This document shows, piece by piece, positions 53,144 through 63,604 of a DNA stretch of 64,000 bases; position 1 is the first letter of the stretch; each line of letters begins with the position of its first letter. The notes beneath the pieces were generated by a model, which worked only from the letters and a program-made list of their open reading frames with translations, did not search any database and had not been told where the DNA came from. This stretch comes from Sphingopyxis sp. OAS728 (GTDB lineage: Bacteria; Pseudomonadota; Alphaproteobacteria; Sphingomonadales; Sphingomonadaceae): NCBI RefSeq assembly GCF_014873485.1, contig NZ_JADBDT010000001.1, positions 3,590,501-3,654,500 of the forward strand, written 5' to 3'. Position numbers and translations under genes: made by a program.

Positions 53144-56053
53144 ATGGCGATCTACCATTTCTCGGCAAAAGTGATTTCGCGGGCTGTCGGCAGCAGCGCG
53201 GTCGCCGCCGCGGCCTATCGTTCGGCCGACCGGCTGCACGACGAGCGGCTTGGACGTAGCCATGACTTCTCGAACAAGGCGGGCGTCGTGCATAGCGAAG
53301 TGCTGCTGCCTGAGGGGGCGGACGAACGCTGGCAGGATCGCGAACAGCTCTGGAACGAGGTCGAGGCGGCCGAGCTGCGCAAGGATGCACAGCTCGCGCG
53401 CGAGATCGAGTTTGCGATCCCGCGCGAGATGACCGAGGGGCAGGGGATCGAACTTGCCCGCGATTTTGTCCAACGCGAGTTCGTTAATCGCGGCATGATC
53501 GCCGATCTCAATGTGCACTGGGATATCGGCGCCGATGGGCTCGCCAGGCCGCACGCGCATGTCATGCTGACGATGCGCGAGGTCCGCATCGGCGAGAATG
53601 GCAGCGCCGAGTTCGGTGCCAAGGTACGCGACTGGAACCGCACCGAGATGCTGACGCATTGGCGCGAGGCCTGGGCCGACCATGTGAACGAACGGCTGGC
53701 CACGCTCGACATCGACGCGCGCGTCGATCATCGCACCTTGGAAGCGCAGGGTATCGACCTCGAACCGCAGCACAAGGTCGGCCCGGCGGCGTCGCGTATG
53801 GCGGCCGAGGGGCTCGAGCCTGACAGGCTTGCCGAGCATATCGAGATCGCGCGTTCGAACGGCGACAGGATCATCGCCGATCCGGGCATTGCGCTCGACG
53901 CGATCACACACCGTCAGGCGACTTTCACGCACCGGGACCTAGCGATGTTCGTGCATCGCCACAGCGAGGGAAAAGAGCAGTTCGACGCGGTGATGGCGGC
54001 GGTCAAATCTTCGCCCGAGCTTGTCGCGCTCGGGCAGGACGGACGCGGCGACGATCGGTTCACATCGCGCGCAATGATCGAGACCGAGCAGCGGCTCGAG
54101 CGTGCGACCGCGACGCTCGACGCGCGCCGCAATCATGCCGTCGCAGAGCGCCATCGCGAACGGGCGCTGGCGCTTGCGGCCGAGCATGGCCTAGACCTGT
54201 CCGCCGAGCAGCGCGGCGCGCTCGAACATGTCACCGGCGCGCGCGGGATCAGCAATGTCATTGGCTATGCCGGAACGGGGAAGAGCGCGATGCTCGGCGT
54301 GGCCCGAGAAGCGTGGGAAGCGGCGGGCTATCAGGTGCAGGGCGCAGCGCTGTCGGGCATTGCGGCCGAAGGATTGGAGCATGGCTCGGGGATCGGCTCG
54401 CGCACGCTCGCCAGTCTCGAACATCAATGGGCGAACGATCGCGAGCGGCTGACCAGCAAACATGTCCTTGTCATCGATGAGGCCGGCATGGTCGGCACAC
54501 GCCAGCTCGAACGCGTCGTGTCGGAGGCCGAGCGGCAGGGTGCGAAGGTTGTGCTGGTCGGCGATCCGCAGCAACTGCAAGCGATCGAGGCGGGCGCCGC
54601 ATTCCGCGCCACGGCCGCGCGCCACGGCGCCATCGAAATCATGGACATCCGCCGCCAGCAGGAAGACTGGCAGCGCGAGGCGACGCGCGAGCTTGCCACC
54701 GGGCGGACCGGCGAGGCGATCGCGCGCTATGCGGAGGCGGGCTTTGTCCATGCCGCCGATACCCGCGAGGCAGCACGGAGTGACCTCGTTGATGCCTGGG
54801 ATCGTGACCGGCAGGCGCATCCGGATGCGAGCCGCATCATTCTCACCCACACCAATGACGAAGTGCGAGAGCTCAACGAGGCGGTTCGCGAGCGGCTGAA
54901 GGCGGGCGGAGCGCTTGGCAATGACGTCGCGCTCGCGGTCGAGCGCGGCACGCGCAGCTTTGCGACCGGCGACCGCATCATGTTCCTGAAGAACGAGCGC
55001 GATCTCGGGGTGAAGAACGGCTCGCTCGGTACGGTGCAGAGCGCCAGTCCTATGCGCATGGCAGTAATGCTCGATGACGGTCGCAGCGTTGCGTTCGACG
55101 TAAAGGACTATGCTCATATCGATCATGGCTATGCGGCGACGATCCACAAGGCGCAGGGGATGACGGTCGACCGGGTGCAGGTGCTCGCGACGCAGGGGGT
55201 AGACAGCCACTCGACCTACGTCGCGCTGTCCAGGCATCGCGAGCAGGTCGATCTATATTATGGTCGCGACGATTTTGCGAACCAGAACAGGCTCGTCCGC
55301 ACGGCGTCGCGCGAACGCGGGAAGGATATGGCGAGCGATTACCGGGGGCAGGAACCGGCGAAGGCCGCCGAGCCGAAACGCTCGATCTTCGCAGGGCTCA
55401 AGCTCAAGCGCAGCGTATCCGCCGAAGCGTTGGGCAAAGTCCCCGAACAGACGCGCGAGGCGGCACCGCGAAAGCTTCGCGTCAGCGCCCGTGCACTCGA
55501 TACGGGATCGGACCGCAGTGCTCTCGACAGGGCGGTCGAGCGCTATGCGCGCGCACAGCGCGATATCGACGCCATGCACGCGAAGGGGCTCTCACCCATT
55601 GGTCATCAGCGAACTGCCCTCGAGAGCGCCGCGCGCGACCTGGATGCACAGCAGGCAAGCGGTTCGAAGGACCTGTCGGCGGCGTTCCAGCGTGACCCGG
55701 CGCTTGTCGACGACGCCGCGAACGGGCGTGCTCAGCGTGCCATCTCGGCAATGCGCGCCGAGCGGGCGTACAGGCTCGACGCGCCGGCGCGCGCCGACCG
55801 CTTCGTGGCGGAATGGCAGTCGCGAAGTGAAGAGCTGCGGCATCACAGGGCGAACCATGATTATGCCGGCATCAAGCGCGTTGGCGCCCAGCTCAATGAC
55901 ATGGCGAAAGCGCTGCACCGAGATCCGCAGCTCGAGTCGCTTCTTCGGAACCGCACCCACGAGCTTGGTCTGAAACGGCTTGAGAGCAAAAGCGTGTCTC
56001 ACGCGCTCCAGGAGCATCTCCGCCCCTCGCGTTCGCTCGGCATTGGGCTGTAA
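53144..56053 (+). CDS. traA: TraA relaxase-helicase (Ti type, MOBQ)
   Basis: The 969-residue protein has an N-terminal MobA/MobL relaxase domain (MAIYHFSAKVISRAVG start; metal-binding His residues in HWDIGADGLARPHAHVMLTM) that nicks oriT and binds the transferred strand. It also has a RecD2/TraI-like helicase: Walker A GYAGTGKS near 374, LVIDEAGMVGT, GDPQQLQAI, YAATIHKAQGMT and YVALSRHREQV. The ATG at 53144 is preferred over the longer open frame. It needs the tra/trb secretion genes elsewhere, as none are in this window. Confidence 0.95.
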   Translation: MAIYHFSAKVISRAVGSSAVAAAAYRSADRLHDERLGRSHDFSNKAGVVHSEVLLPEGADERWQDREQLWNEVEAAELRKDAQLAREIEFAIPREMTEGQGIELARDFVQREFVNRGMIADLNVHWDIGADGLARPHAHVMLTMREVRIGENGSAEFGAKVRDWNRTEMLTHWREAWADHVNERLATLDIDARVDHRTLEAQGIDLEPQHKVGPAASRMAAEGLEPDRLAEHIEIARSNGDRIIADPGIALDAITHRQATFTHRDLAMFVHRHSEGKEQFDAVMAAVKSSPELVALGQDGRGDDRFTSRAMIETEQRLERATATLDARRNHAVAERHRERALALAAEHGLDLSAEQRGALEHVTGARGISNVIGYAGTGKSAMLGVAREAWEAAGYQVQGAALSGIAAEGLEHGSGIGSRTLASLEHQWANDRERLTSKHVLVIDEAGMVGTRQLERVVSEAERQGAKVVLVGDPQQLQAIEAGAAFRATAARHGAIEIMDIRRQQEDWQREATRELATGRTGEAIARYAEAGFVHAADTREAARSDLVDAWDRDRQAHPDASRIILTHTNDEVRELNEAVRERLKAGGALGNDVALAVERGTRSFATGDRIMFLKNERDLGVKNGSLGTVQSASPMRMAVMLDDGRSVAFDVKDYAHIDHGYAATIHKAQGMTVDRVQVLATQGVDSHSTYVALSRHREQVDLYYGRDDFANQNRLVRTASRERGKDMASDYRGQEPAKAAEPKRSIFAGLKLKRSVSAEALGKVPEQTREAAPRKLRVSARALDTGSDRSALDRAVERYARAQRDIDAMHAKGLSPIGHQRTALESAARDLDAQQASGSKDLSAAFQRDPALVDDAANGRAQRAISAMRAERAYRLDAPARADRFVAEWQSRSEELRHHRANHDYAGIKRVGAQLNDMAKALHRDPQLESLLRNRTHELGLKRLESKSVSHALQEHLRPSRSLGIGL

Positions 56054-56062
56054 GCCCCATTC

Positions 56063-56806
56063 ATGACCGAAAACGCTGCTGAAAACGAAACCAAAGAGAC
56101 GCCCGGCGATCCGCTCGCAGCCGACGAGGTAGTCCTTGACCAGGCCTTTGCACGGCTGTCCGGGCGCATCTCCATGCTCTCCAGAGCTGTAGACCGCTTT
56201 GCCGATCGTCAGGACGAACTTGTCGGCCGCGACTACAGCGACGATCTCGCGAAGATCGAGAAGAGCTTCGAGGAAACGAGCGAGGCGCTCGACAATCTCG
56301 CCGCCCAGCCGGTCCTGCAACTGACTCCCGATCGGCTCGCAGAGCAACTCCGGCTGGCGGGCGCGCGCATGCGATCCGACGACCACGACAAATGGCAGAG
56401 CGCCCAGAATCAGCTCGGCGAGATTACACGCTCGCTTGAAAAGAGGCTCGGCGCGGCGCGCCTGCGCGACGAACAGAATCGATGGGTTGCTATCGGTTCC
56501 GGGATTGCTGCGGTTTTGGCATTCGTCGCGGGGTGCACGATGCCGCCCGTCATCGATCGGACGGTTCCCGAAAGCTGGCAGTGGCCCGAGCGACGCGCCG
56601 CAAATCTTCTCTCGCGCGATATGTGGGGTGGAGGCGTTCGGCTGATGCAGGCGGCAGACCTCGAGCGCTGGAACGCGCTGGCGCAGGCGTCTCAAATCTA
56701 TGGCAGGAACCAGAAAGCCATCGAAACCTGCCGGAAGCAGGCGGACCGGAAGAAGAAGCCCGTCAATTGCTCGATCGAGATCGAATCGACCGAGGCGCCG
56801 TCCTGA
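56063..56806 (+). CDS. DUF6118 family protein
   Basis: The 247-residue protein has an acidic start, coiled-coil stretch (LDQAFARLSGRISMLSRAVD to about residue 75), one transmembrane segment (VAIGSGIAAVLAFVAGC) and a C-terminal part with WQWPERRAANLL and MQAADLERWNAL. I recognise this as the DUF6118 family, which commonly follows traA on sphingomonad elements. It is 9 bp after traA and probably co-transcribed. Its role in transfer is unknown. Confidence 0.85.
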   Translation: MTENAAENETKETPGDPLAADEVVLDQAFARLSGRISMLSRAVDRFADRQDELVGRDYSDDLAKIEKSFEETSEALDNLAAQPVLQLTPDRLAEQLRLAGARMRSDDHDKWQSAQNQLGEITRSLEKRLGAARLRDEQNRWVAIGSGIAAVLAFVAGCTMPPVIDRTVPESWQWPERRAANLLSRDMWGGGVRLMQAADLERWNALAQASQIYGRNQKAIETCRKQADRKKKPVNCSIEIESTEAPS

Positions 56807-56985
56807 ACCTCGGCGACGTGCGGCATCGGTCGGTCCAATCCTGCGCGCATGCGCACGGCCGCGGCCGGTCAGCACCGCGTCGCTCCGGGCAGCTGCTCAT
56901 GATCGCTTGGCTCGCCAGATCGGGCGTCATCCGAGCTGGCTCTGTCCTGCTCTTGCGGGAGGTCGAACCGGATTTTGTCACCCGT

Positions 56986-57336
56986 TCAGGACGTGCCCGG
57001 GAGCGTAATGGTTCTTCGACCGAATGATCGAGCATCTGCCGAATAGGCGCCCGGCCCTCCGAGCATCAGCGCGGCGAGAGCCGATAGATGGCAAAGTAGC
57101 ATCGAGATGTTTTCCGCCATTGGCGGCCCAAACAGCGCCAGGAGAATGGCAGCGAGGGCCGCCGTCCGGGTCCGGATGCCGAGAAGCAGGGCAAGGGCCA
57201 ATAGCCCGGCGAGCCAGGAGTGGACAGAGGTCGAGGGGAGCGGGTCGAGCGCCAGCGAAGCGGCGTTGGAGAGGCGCATCAGCAAAAGGCCTGCGCCGAG
57301 TGTCCCTGCAGGATACTCGGGAAAGAATGATCGCAT
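56986..57336 (-). CDS. DoxX-like small membrane protein
   Basis: The 116-residue protein has four predicted membrane helices (AGTLGAGLLLMRLSN, WLAGLLALALLLGI, TAALAAILLALFG, ISMLLCHLSALAALMLGGPGA) with a DoxX-like layout. Members may belong to membrane oxidoreductase complexes. It is divergent from the sensor kinase gene, with starts about 74 bp apart, so it may be a target of that system. Confidence 0.72.
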   Translation of the reverse strand: MRSFFPEYPAGTLGAGLLLMRLSNAASLALDPLPSTSVHSWLAGLLALALLLGIRTRTAALAAILLALFGPPMAENISMLLCHLSALAALMLGGPGAYSADARSFGRRTITLPGTS

Positions 57337-57409
57337 GGCCGACCGATAGAGCGCGGCGGTGCCCGAGATACATCCCGATATTGGGTATGGCAGGCTTAGC
57401 CTTTTGGGG

Positions 57410-60400
57410 ATGAAGAGCGTTCGCGAAGAGCGTAGAACGGCATTGCTGGATCGCTGCTGTGGGGGGATGCAGGTGGGCCGATTGAAGACATCCGCACCGA
57501 AGACGCAACGGCTTCGTGCCGCGCTGGCGCTTCTTGCTATTTCGGCGGTTGCAGGCGTTGCGCTCGCGGAAAGGCCGGCTTTCGCTCTCGATCCTGACCG
57601 CGGCATCGACCAGTATCGGCATACGCGCTGGACCCGTGACGATGGCGCGCCCGCCCCGATCCACGCCATCGCGCAAACGCCCGACGGATATCTGTGGCTG
57701 GCAAGCGGCGAGGGCCTGTTCCGGTTCGACGGGACCGCCTTCGAGCGAATGGATGCAGCCGTCGACGACCCGACCGGAGGGCCACGCACGCTCCTGGTTG
57801 CAAAGAACGGCGACCTCTGGACGAGCTACTCGGCGTCGGGGCGGTTCGCTGTCTACCGCCGCGGCAAGCTCTCCTTCGTCCCGACCCCGCGCTTCGACGG
57901 GGAGGTGGTGCATATGATCCAGACGCCGGATGGCGATATCTGGGCGGCGATCGGGCAGGTCGGCAGGCCGCTCCTGCGATATCGGAAAGGCTCGTGGACC
58001 GAAATCCAGCCGACGGCGGGCCTCGGGCGGGACAGCAACACCGGCCTTGCCGTGACGCGCGACGGGGCGCTCTGGGCGGCCTACCGGGACAAGATCTTCC
58101 GCAAACGATATGGAAGCGAGCGCTTCGAGCTTATGATTTCCGAGCCCGGCATGCGGTCTCACCTCGCCACCGATCGGGACGGGCGGCTGTGGGCGCGCGA
58201 CACGCTCGGCGTCAGGCCCGTGACAGGCCCCGGCGGCCACTGGTCGGGCAAGCCCGCCGCGTTCAACTATCCGACCAACAAGGTCCGGCGCGGCTTCACC
58301 ATCAAGTTCGACAGGGATGGAAACCTCTGGGTCGCCCGGCGCGGCGACGGGATCGAACGGCTGCGGATGCCTTCCGCGCTCGGCCCGGACCATGCGCCAG
58401 CCCCGTCGACAGAATTTCTCGCAGCCGATGGCCTGACGTCGGATGCGACGATCGCGGTCTTCGAGGATCGCGAGGGAAATATCTGGGTCGCGACGTCGCT
58501 CGGGCTCGACCGGTTTCGTAACGCCAATGTCGCGGTCGAGAAGGTGCTGACCAAGCCAGCCGCTTATGGTGACATCCTGCACGTCGCCGGCGATGGAAGC
58601 GTCATCATTGCGCAGGCGGACAGCATCTATCGTGCCCGCCCGCGCGCTACGCCCGAGCTCGTGGAGGGCGGCACCGGCGAGCCCGAGGCGATTTGCGATG
58701 GACCGGAAGGATCGATTTGGGTCGTGCTGACCGACCGGATACTTGTCATGTCGGGCGCATCGCGGCGCTCGCTCGCCCGGCCGCTGGGCACCGAGACGGG
58801 GATTTACGGATGCGGTCTCGATCGCTGGGGCCGGATGTGGATGACCGGCGCGGGAAGCGGCCTCTTCAGGCAGACCGCGAATGGCTGGTTCAACATGCCG
58901 GCCAAGACCGAAAAGCAGGAATTCTATCCGACCCAGATGGTGCGCGATCCCGCGCAGGGGGATGTCTGGATGATCTGGGGCACCGACCGTTTCGCTCGTC
59001 TCGATGCCGAAGGCCAGACTCTCGTGACCGCCAGTCGCCCATCGCTCGGTACGATTTATACGATGGCGCCGACCCGCGCCGGCATATGGATCGCCGGAGC
59101 GGATCGCTTCGGCCGCCTGAAGGATGGCAGAATCACGTCCTTCGGCTTCGGTCGCGTGCCGGGGTTGCGCGGCGTCAACGGGATCGTTCAGACGGCCAAG
59201 GGGGAGACATGGGCGCTCGGCTATAGGGGGTTCGTGCGCATGCAGTCGGACGAGGTCGAGCGAGCCTTGAGCGATCCGAGCTACACGGCACCCTACCGCC
59301 TGTTCGACTTCGTCGACGGCCTTCCGGACCGCTACGCCCGGCAAAGCATGCAGTCGATCGTTCAGGGTGGCGACGGGCGAATCTGGGGAGCGACGCTCGC
59401 CGGGACGGTGTGGATCGACCCCGCGCACATCACGTCGAACAAACTGCCGCCCCCCGTCGCAATCGGCACTCTGATCGCGGACGGCGTGAAATATTTCGAT
59501 CCCAAGGAGGTTCGACTTCCAGCCGGCAGCTCGTCGCTGACCTTCGGTTTTGCCGCGCTCAGCCTCGGCGTGCCTGAACGCGTCCAGGTCCGTTACCGGC
59601 TGGAAGGTCAGGATGCGGAGTGGGTGGATCCGGGGCGCCGCCGACAGGCGAGCTATACCAATCTTGGACCCGGTACCTATCGCTTCCGCGTCATCGCCGC
59701 GAACGAGGATGGCGTCTGGAACCGGAAGGGCGCGGTACTCGAGGTCACCATTCCGCCGACGTTCCTGCAGTCAATCTGGTTCAAGATGCTCGTCGGGCTT
59801 TTGCTGCTCGCGCTCGGCGCCGTCGCCTATCTGTTCCGGATCCGGCAACTCGAGGCGCGCCTGCAGGGCCGTTTCGACGTCCGGATCGCGGAGCGCGAGC
59901 GCATCGCCCGCGAACTGCACGATACGCTTCTGCAGGGCTTCCAGGCGCTCATGCTCCAGTTCAAGGCCGGGGTTAACCGCCTGCCGGCAAGCGAACGGCA
60001 ACCGCTGGACGAAGCGCTGACCAAGGCGCAGGGTGTCTTGATCGACGGCCGCGACCGCGTGCGCGACCTCAGAGCCCCGCGCAGTGACACCGGTTTGGAG
60101 ACGGCGCTTCTCGAACTCGCCCGCGATATCACCACAGGCTCCGGCATCGACGTGCGGATGACCAGCGAGGGGACGCCGCATGGTCTTCACCCGATCGCCT
60201 TCGAGGAGATCGAGCGGATCTGTGAAGAAGCGATCCGGAATGTGGTCCATCATTCAGGAGCAAGATCGCTCCGGATCGACCTGCTGTGGGGTACCCGCGA
60301 CCTCAAGCTCGCCTTGCGCGACGATGGCAAGGGTATCCCCGAGGAGGTTGCCTTGCAGGGCTCGCGCGCCGGTCATTACGGACTTGTCGGGATACGCGAA

Positions 60401-60562
60401 AGGGCCGAGCGCATCGGCGCCGATCTGACGATAAGCAGCGTGCCGGACCGCGGAACCGAGGTGTCGCTGTCGATTCCGGCCCCTGCGGCGTATGGCGGCC
60501 GTCCTGCCGGTATCCTGCAGCGGCTTCGGTCTCTGCTCCCTTTGCGAAAGCCCCTGTCTTGA
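57410..60562 (+). CDS. Two-component-propeller sensor histidine kinase
   Basis: The protein is about 1050 residues. A signal-like segment (RAALALLAISAVAGVALA) precedes a large periplasmic sensor with many propeller repeats (DGYLWLASGEGLFRFDG, GNLWVARRGDGIERL, GNIWVATSLGLDRF) and a Y_Y_Y-like domain (VQVRYRLEGQDAEW). A transmembrane helix (MLVGLLLLALGAVAYLF) and a HisKA_3 kinase core follow: RIARELHDTLLQGFQ with phospho-His about 837, then an ATPase domain (DDGKGIP, HYGLVGIRERA). Start is uncertain; 57359 and 57467 are alternatives. It is coupled to its regulator. Confidence 0.9.
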   Translation: MKSVREERRTALLDRCCGGMQVGRLKTSAPKTQRLRAALALLAISAVAGVALAERPAFALDPDRGIDQYRHTRWTRDDGAPAPIHAIAQTPDGYLWLASGEGLFRFDGTAFERMDAAVDDPTGGPRTLLVAKNGDLWTSYSASGRFAVYRRGKLSFVPTPRFDGEVVHMIQTPDGDIWAAIGQVGRPLLRYRKGSWTEIQPTAGLGRDSNTGLAVTRDGALWAAYRDKIFRKRYGSERFELMISEPGMRSHLATDRDGRLWARDTLGVRPVTGPGGHWSGKPAAFNYPTNKVRRGFTIKFDRDGNLWVARRGDGIERLRMPSALGPDHAPAPSTEFLAADGLTSDATIAVFEDREGNIWVATSLGLDRFRNANVAVEKVLTKPAAYGDILHVAGDGSVIIAQADSIYRARPRATPELVEGGTGEPEAICDGPEGSIWVVLTDRILVMSGASRRSLARPLGTETGIYGCGLDRWGRMWMTGAGSGLFRQTANGWFNMPAKTEKQEFYPTQMVRDPAQGDVWMIWGTDRFARLDAEGQTLVTASRPSLGTIYTMAPTRAGIWIAGADRFGRLKDGRITSFGFGRVPGLRGVNGIVQTAKGETWALGYRGFVRMQSDEVERALSDPSYTAPYRLFDFVDGLPDRYARQSMQSIVQGGDGRIWGATLAGTVWIDPAHITSNKLPPPVAIGTLIADGVKYFDPKEVRLPAGSSSLTFGFAALSLGVPERVQVRYRLEGQDAEWVDPGRRRQASYTNLGPGTYRFRVIAANEDGVWNRKGAVLEVTIPPTFLQSIWFKMLVGLLLLALGAVAYLFRIRQLEARLQGRFDVRIAERERIARELHDTLLQGFQALMLQFKAGVNRLPASERQPLDEALTKAQGVLIDGRDRVRDLRAPRSDTGLETALLELARDITTGSGIDVRMTSEGTPHGLHPIAFEEIERICEEAIRNVVHHSGARSLRIDLLWGTRDLKLALRDDGKGIPEEVALQGSRAGHYGLVGIRERAERIGADLTISSVPDRGTEVSLSIPAPAAYGGRPAGILQRLRSLLPLRKPLS

Positions 60563-61188
60563 AAACAGACCATCCGATCCGGCTCCTCATCGTCGATGAT
60601 CATGTCATGCTGCGCGAGGGCATTGCGGCCATCGTCGCGCCCGAGGCGGACATGCAGGTTGTCGGCGAAGCCGAGGATGGCGCCGAGGCCGTCGAGCTCC
60701 ACCGCAAGCTGCGGCCCGATGTGACGCTGATGGACCTTCAGATGCCGCGCATGTCGGGGATCGACGCCATCGCGGCGATACGTTCGGAATCGCCCAATGC
60801 CCGGCTCGTCGTCCTCACCACCTATTCGGGGGACGTGCAGGCGGTCCGGGCTCTCAAGGCCGGGGCCTGTGGCTATCTGCTCAAAAGCTCGCTTATCGAC
60901 GAGCTGCTGACGGCCATTCGCTCGGTCCATGCGGGGCGCCGCTATGTTCCGGCCGAGGTTGCTCAGGAAATCGCCATTCACGCCGCCGAGGAGCCGCTGA
61001 GCCCGCGCGAAATCGCGATTCTCGAGCAGGTCGCGACCGGCAAGGCGAACAAGCTCGTCGCCTGGGAGCTCTCGGTTTCGGAGGAAACGGTGAAGGCGCA
61101 CCTGCGAACCATCTTCATCAAACTCGGCGTCGCCGATCGCACGCAGGCGGTCACGACCGCATTGCGCCGGGGTATCATCACGCTTTGA
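60559..61188 (+). CDS. NarL-type response regulator, partner of the propeller kinase
   Basis: The 209-residue protein has a receiver domain (IRLLIVDDHVMLREG with Asp13/14, phospho-acceptor Asp59 in VTLMDLQMPRM, and LLKSS) and a LuxR-type HTH (PLSPREIAILEQVATGKANK, SEETVKAHLRTIFIKLGV). It starts with TTG overlapping the kinase stop (TTGA), so both proteins are made in a fixed ratio. Target genes are unknown, and the adjacent DoxX-like gene is a candidate. Confidence 0.92.
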   Translation: MKTDHPIRLLIVDDHVMLREGIAAIVAPEADMQVVGEAEDGAEAVELHRKLRPDVTLMDLQMPRMSGIDAIAAIRSESPNARLVVLTTYSGDVQAVRALKAGACGYLLKSSLIDELLTAIRSVHAGRRYVPAEVAQEIAIHAAEEPLSPREIAILEQVATGKANKLVAWELSVSEETVKAHLRTIFIKLGVADRTQAVTTALRRGIITL

Positions 61189-61215
61189 TCTGCGGCTCTA
61201 ACCAGCTGGCGCTGC

Positions 61216-61665
61216 CTAGCGTTGATCTGGTCGCCCGCTTCTGACGCGCGCGTTGAGCTCGGCCCATGAGGCCTCGGTCCCCGCTTCCTGCGCCCGGTTC
61301 ACATATTGCGATGCGACCAGCCACCCCTTGATCGGCCGAAGAGCGAGAAGGCAGGGGAGGGTCATCAGCGGAAGCGAGACGAGGAGGTGGATCCACCAGG
61401 GCGGGCGCAGCATGACTTCGAACCCGACGACGAGGAACAGCAGCGGGAAGGCAACGAAGCAAAGCGCGAAAAAAGCGGGCCCGTCGTCGGGAGCCGCGAA
61501 ATCATAATCGAGGCCGCAGCTCGGACATATATGCTCGATCTTGAGCCAGCCCTGAAACATGCTTGCCTTGCCGCAGCGGGGGCATAGCCCGCGAAGCCCG
61601 ACGCGATATATCCAGCGCCAGTCGCGCGGCTCCTCGCATCCGCTATCGTCAGGCGAGGAACGCAA
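61216..61665 (-). CDS. DUF983 membrane protein
   Basis: The protein is about 149 residues with a small zinc-ribbon-like pair (GLCPRCGKASMF and ICPSCGLDY) and two membrane helices (FALCFVAFPLLFLVVGF, HLLVSLPLMTLPCLLAL). This is the DUF983 pattern, a family found near cytochrome oxidase assembly genes in alphaproteobacteria, of unknown function. The start is uncertain; a TTG at 61665 overlaps the upstream SDR stop by 17 bases, and the frame is open further. Confidence 0.8.
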   Translation of the reverse strand: MRSSPDDSGCEEPRDWRWIYRVGLRGLCPRCGKASMFQGWLKIEHICPSCGLDYDFAAPDDGPAFFALCFVAFPLLFLVVGFEVMLRPPWWIHLLVSLPLMTLPCLLALRPIKGWLVASQYVNRAQEAGTEASWAELNARVRSGRPDQR

Positions 61666-62563
61666 GCGACGTTTCCCAGAGGCGCTCGGCATTGCCGGGG
61701 TCGAGGGCATAACCCGCGACGCCGCCACTGAAGTCCGTCGGCCTCGCCACGATACGCGGTGCCTCGTTGCAATCCTCGAAATAGAGCCCGCTGACGCCTT
61801 CGAGCAGGGGGGAGGCTGCAAGGAGGACCGACGTTGCTGCGCCCTGCTCGACGGTCTTTCTGCGTTCTACCGGTGTGCGCAGCCCGCCCGTATGCTGCTG
61901 GAGACCGGTTGCGATCGCACCCGGGTTGAGCGCGTTCGACACGATGCCATCGTCCTTCCAGCGGCTCGTTATCGCGACCGCGAGGAGCGCGCAGGCCGAC
62001 TTGGACTGCCCATAGGCACTGATCGGCGTGTAGGGGATGAAGTCGAAGGCAAGATCGTCGAAGAGCACCGGGCTGAACCAGTGTCCGCTCGAACTGAGCG
62101 ACACCACCCGCGCACCCTTCGCCGCGGCGAGAGCCGGCCGGAGCCAATGGGTCAGCGCGAAATGGCCGAGATAGTTGGTCCCGAACTGGAGCTCATGTCC
62201 CTGCGGCGTTTTCTGCAGGTCGGGCGTCGCCATGATCCCGGCGTTGTTGACGAGAATGTCGAGAGGCCCGTGCCAGTCGTCGGCGAAGCTTTTGACCGAG
62301 CCGAGGTCGGCGAGATCGAGCCGCCGGACGTCGATCGCCGCATTGCCGGTCGCGGCGCGAAGTGCATCGGCAACGGGCTGGGCAGCTTCCGGCCGGCGAA
62401 CGGCGAGGGTGACCGCCGCGCCCGCCGATGCCAGCGCGCGCGAGGTCTCGACACCGATACCGGCAGCTCCGCCGGTTACGATCGCGCGCTTCCCGTGAAG
62501 GTCGACACCCCGGACGACCTCGGCGGCCGTGCTGTGAAAGTTGAACGGGGTCGAAAAGGTCAT
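61649..62563 (-). CDS. Short-chain dehydrogenase/reductase
   Basis: The 304-residue protein has the classical SDR motifs: TGGAAGIG cofactor loop, ILVNNAGIM, the catalytic serine in VVSLSSSGHW, and YGQSK (Tyr and Lys). A DVRRLDLADL segment after the second strand suggests NADP use. It resembles retinol-dehydrogenase-like SDRs. It lies 54 bp downstream of the hydrolase gene and is probably in the same transcript. Substrate not known. Confidence 0.9.
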   Translation of the reverse strand: MTFSTPFNFHSTAAEVVRGVDLHGKRAIVTGGAAGIGVETSRALASAGAAVTLAVRRPEAAQPVADALRAATGNAAIDVRRLDLADLGSVKSFADDWHGPLDILVNNAGIMATPDLQKTPQGHELQFGTNYLGHFALTHWLRPALAAAKGARVVSLSSSGHWFSPVLFDDLAFDFIPYTPISAYGQSKSACALLAVAITSRWKDDGIVSNALNPGAIATGLQQHTGGLRTPVERRKTVEQGAATSVLLAASPLLEGVSGLYFEDCNEAPRIVARPTDFSGGVAGYALDPGNAERLWETSLAFLA

Positions 62564-62617
62564 GATTGCTCCTTGCCGGGAGCGGCCTCACACGAGGCCC
62601 CTCCCGGATGCTGGACA

Positions 62618-63604
62618 TCAGCGCTTGAGGAACGCGGCGATGTCCGGGTTGATGATGTCGGGATGGCTGGCGAACATGCCATGCGGCAGGTCCTTGTAGA
62701 CCTTGAGCGTCCCTGCCTTCAGCAGCTTGACCGCGAGCGGCGCCGAATCCGCGAAGGGAACGACCTGGTCGTCTTCGCTGTGCATCACCAGCGTCGGAAC
62801 ATCGATCAACTTCAGGTCCTCGGTGAGGTCGGTTTCGGAAAACACCTTGATGCAGTCATAATGCGCCTTGGTTCCGCCCATCATACCCTGGCGCCACCAG
62901 TTGCGGATCAGACCTTCGTATATCTTGGCGCCGGGCCGGTTGAATCCATAGAAAGGTCCGCTCGCCACATCGAGGTAGAATTGCGGCCGGTTCGCGGCGA
63001 GCGCGCTGCGGTAGCCGTCGAACACCTCGATCGGTGTGCCGCCGGGATTATTCGGCGTCTTGAGCATCAGCGGCGGGATGGCGCTGATGAGCACCGCCTT
63101 GGCGACGCGCCCTTTGCCATGGCGCGCCACATAGCGCGTGACTTCGCCGCCGCCGGTCGAATGGCCGATATGGATCGCATTTCTGAGATCGAGCGCGGCG
63201 ACCAGCTCCGCGACGTCGGCGGCGTAGGTGTCCATATCATTGCCATGGTCGGTCTGCGTGGATCGGCCGTGGCCGCGGCGATCGTGGGCAATCACCCGGT
63301 AACCCTTCGCGAGGAAGTAGAGCATCTGGTTGTCCCAGTCGTCCGAGCTCAGCGGCCAGCCATGGTGGAAGACGATCGGCTGACCCTCGCCCCAATCCTT
63401 GTAGAAGATTTCGGTGCCGTCCTTGGTGGTGATCTTGCCCATGGGTTTGCGTCCTTTCTGGGTCGAGGGATGGGATGCGGCCGCCGGCGCGGCGGTGGCG
63501 GCAATCGGGAGCGTCGCGGCGACGGATGCGCCGACCGCGCCGAGCAGGATGTCGCGCCGCGAGCCAGTAAATGCGGTCGGCGCGGAAGCTTGTTGGGTCG
63601 TCAT
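62618..63604 (-). CDS. Tat-exported alpha/beta hydrolase, non-haem haloperoxidase/arylesterase type
   Basis: The 328-residue protein opens with a Tat signal ([14 protein letters not shown]) and then a chloroperoxidase-like hydrolase: [12 protein letters not shown] oxyanion loop, nucleophile serine in [12 protein letters not shown], acid in [12 protein letters not shown] and histidine in LPHGMFASH. Members hydrolyse aryl esters or lactones and can show perhydrolase activity. The start overlaps the upstream regulator stop by ATGA. Export to the periplasm is less common for this family. Confidence 0.88.
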   Translation of the reverse strand: MTTQQASAPTAFTGSRRDILLGAVGASVAATLPIAATAAPAAASHPSTQKGRKPMGKITTKDGTEIFYKDWGEGQPIVFHHGWPLSSDDWDNQMLYFLAKGYRVIAHDRRGHGRSTQTDHGNDMDTYAADVAELVAALDLRNAIHIGHSTGGGEVTRYVARHGKGRVAKAVLISAIPPLMLKTPNNPGGTPIEVFDGYRSALAANRPQFYLDVASGPFYGFNRPGAKIYEGLIRNWWRQGMMGGTKAHYDCIKVFSETDLTEDLKLIDVPTLVMHSEDDQVVPFADSAPLAVKLLKAGTLKVYKDLPHGMFASHPDIINPDIAAFLKR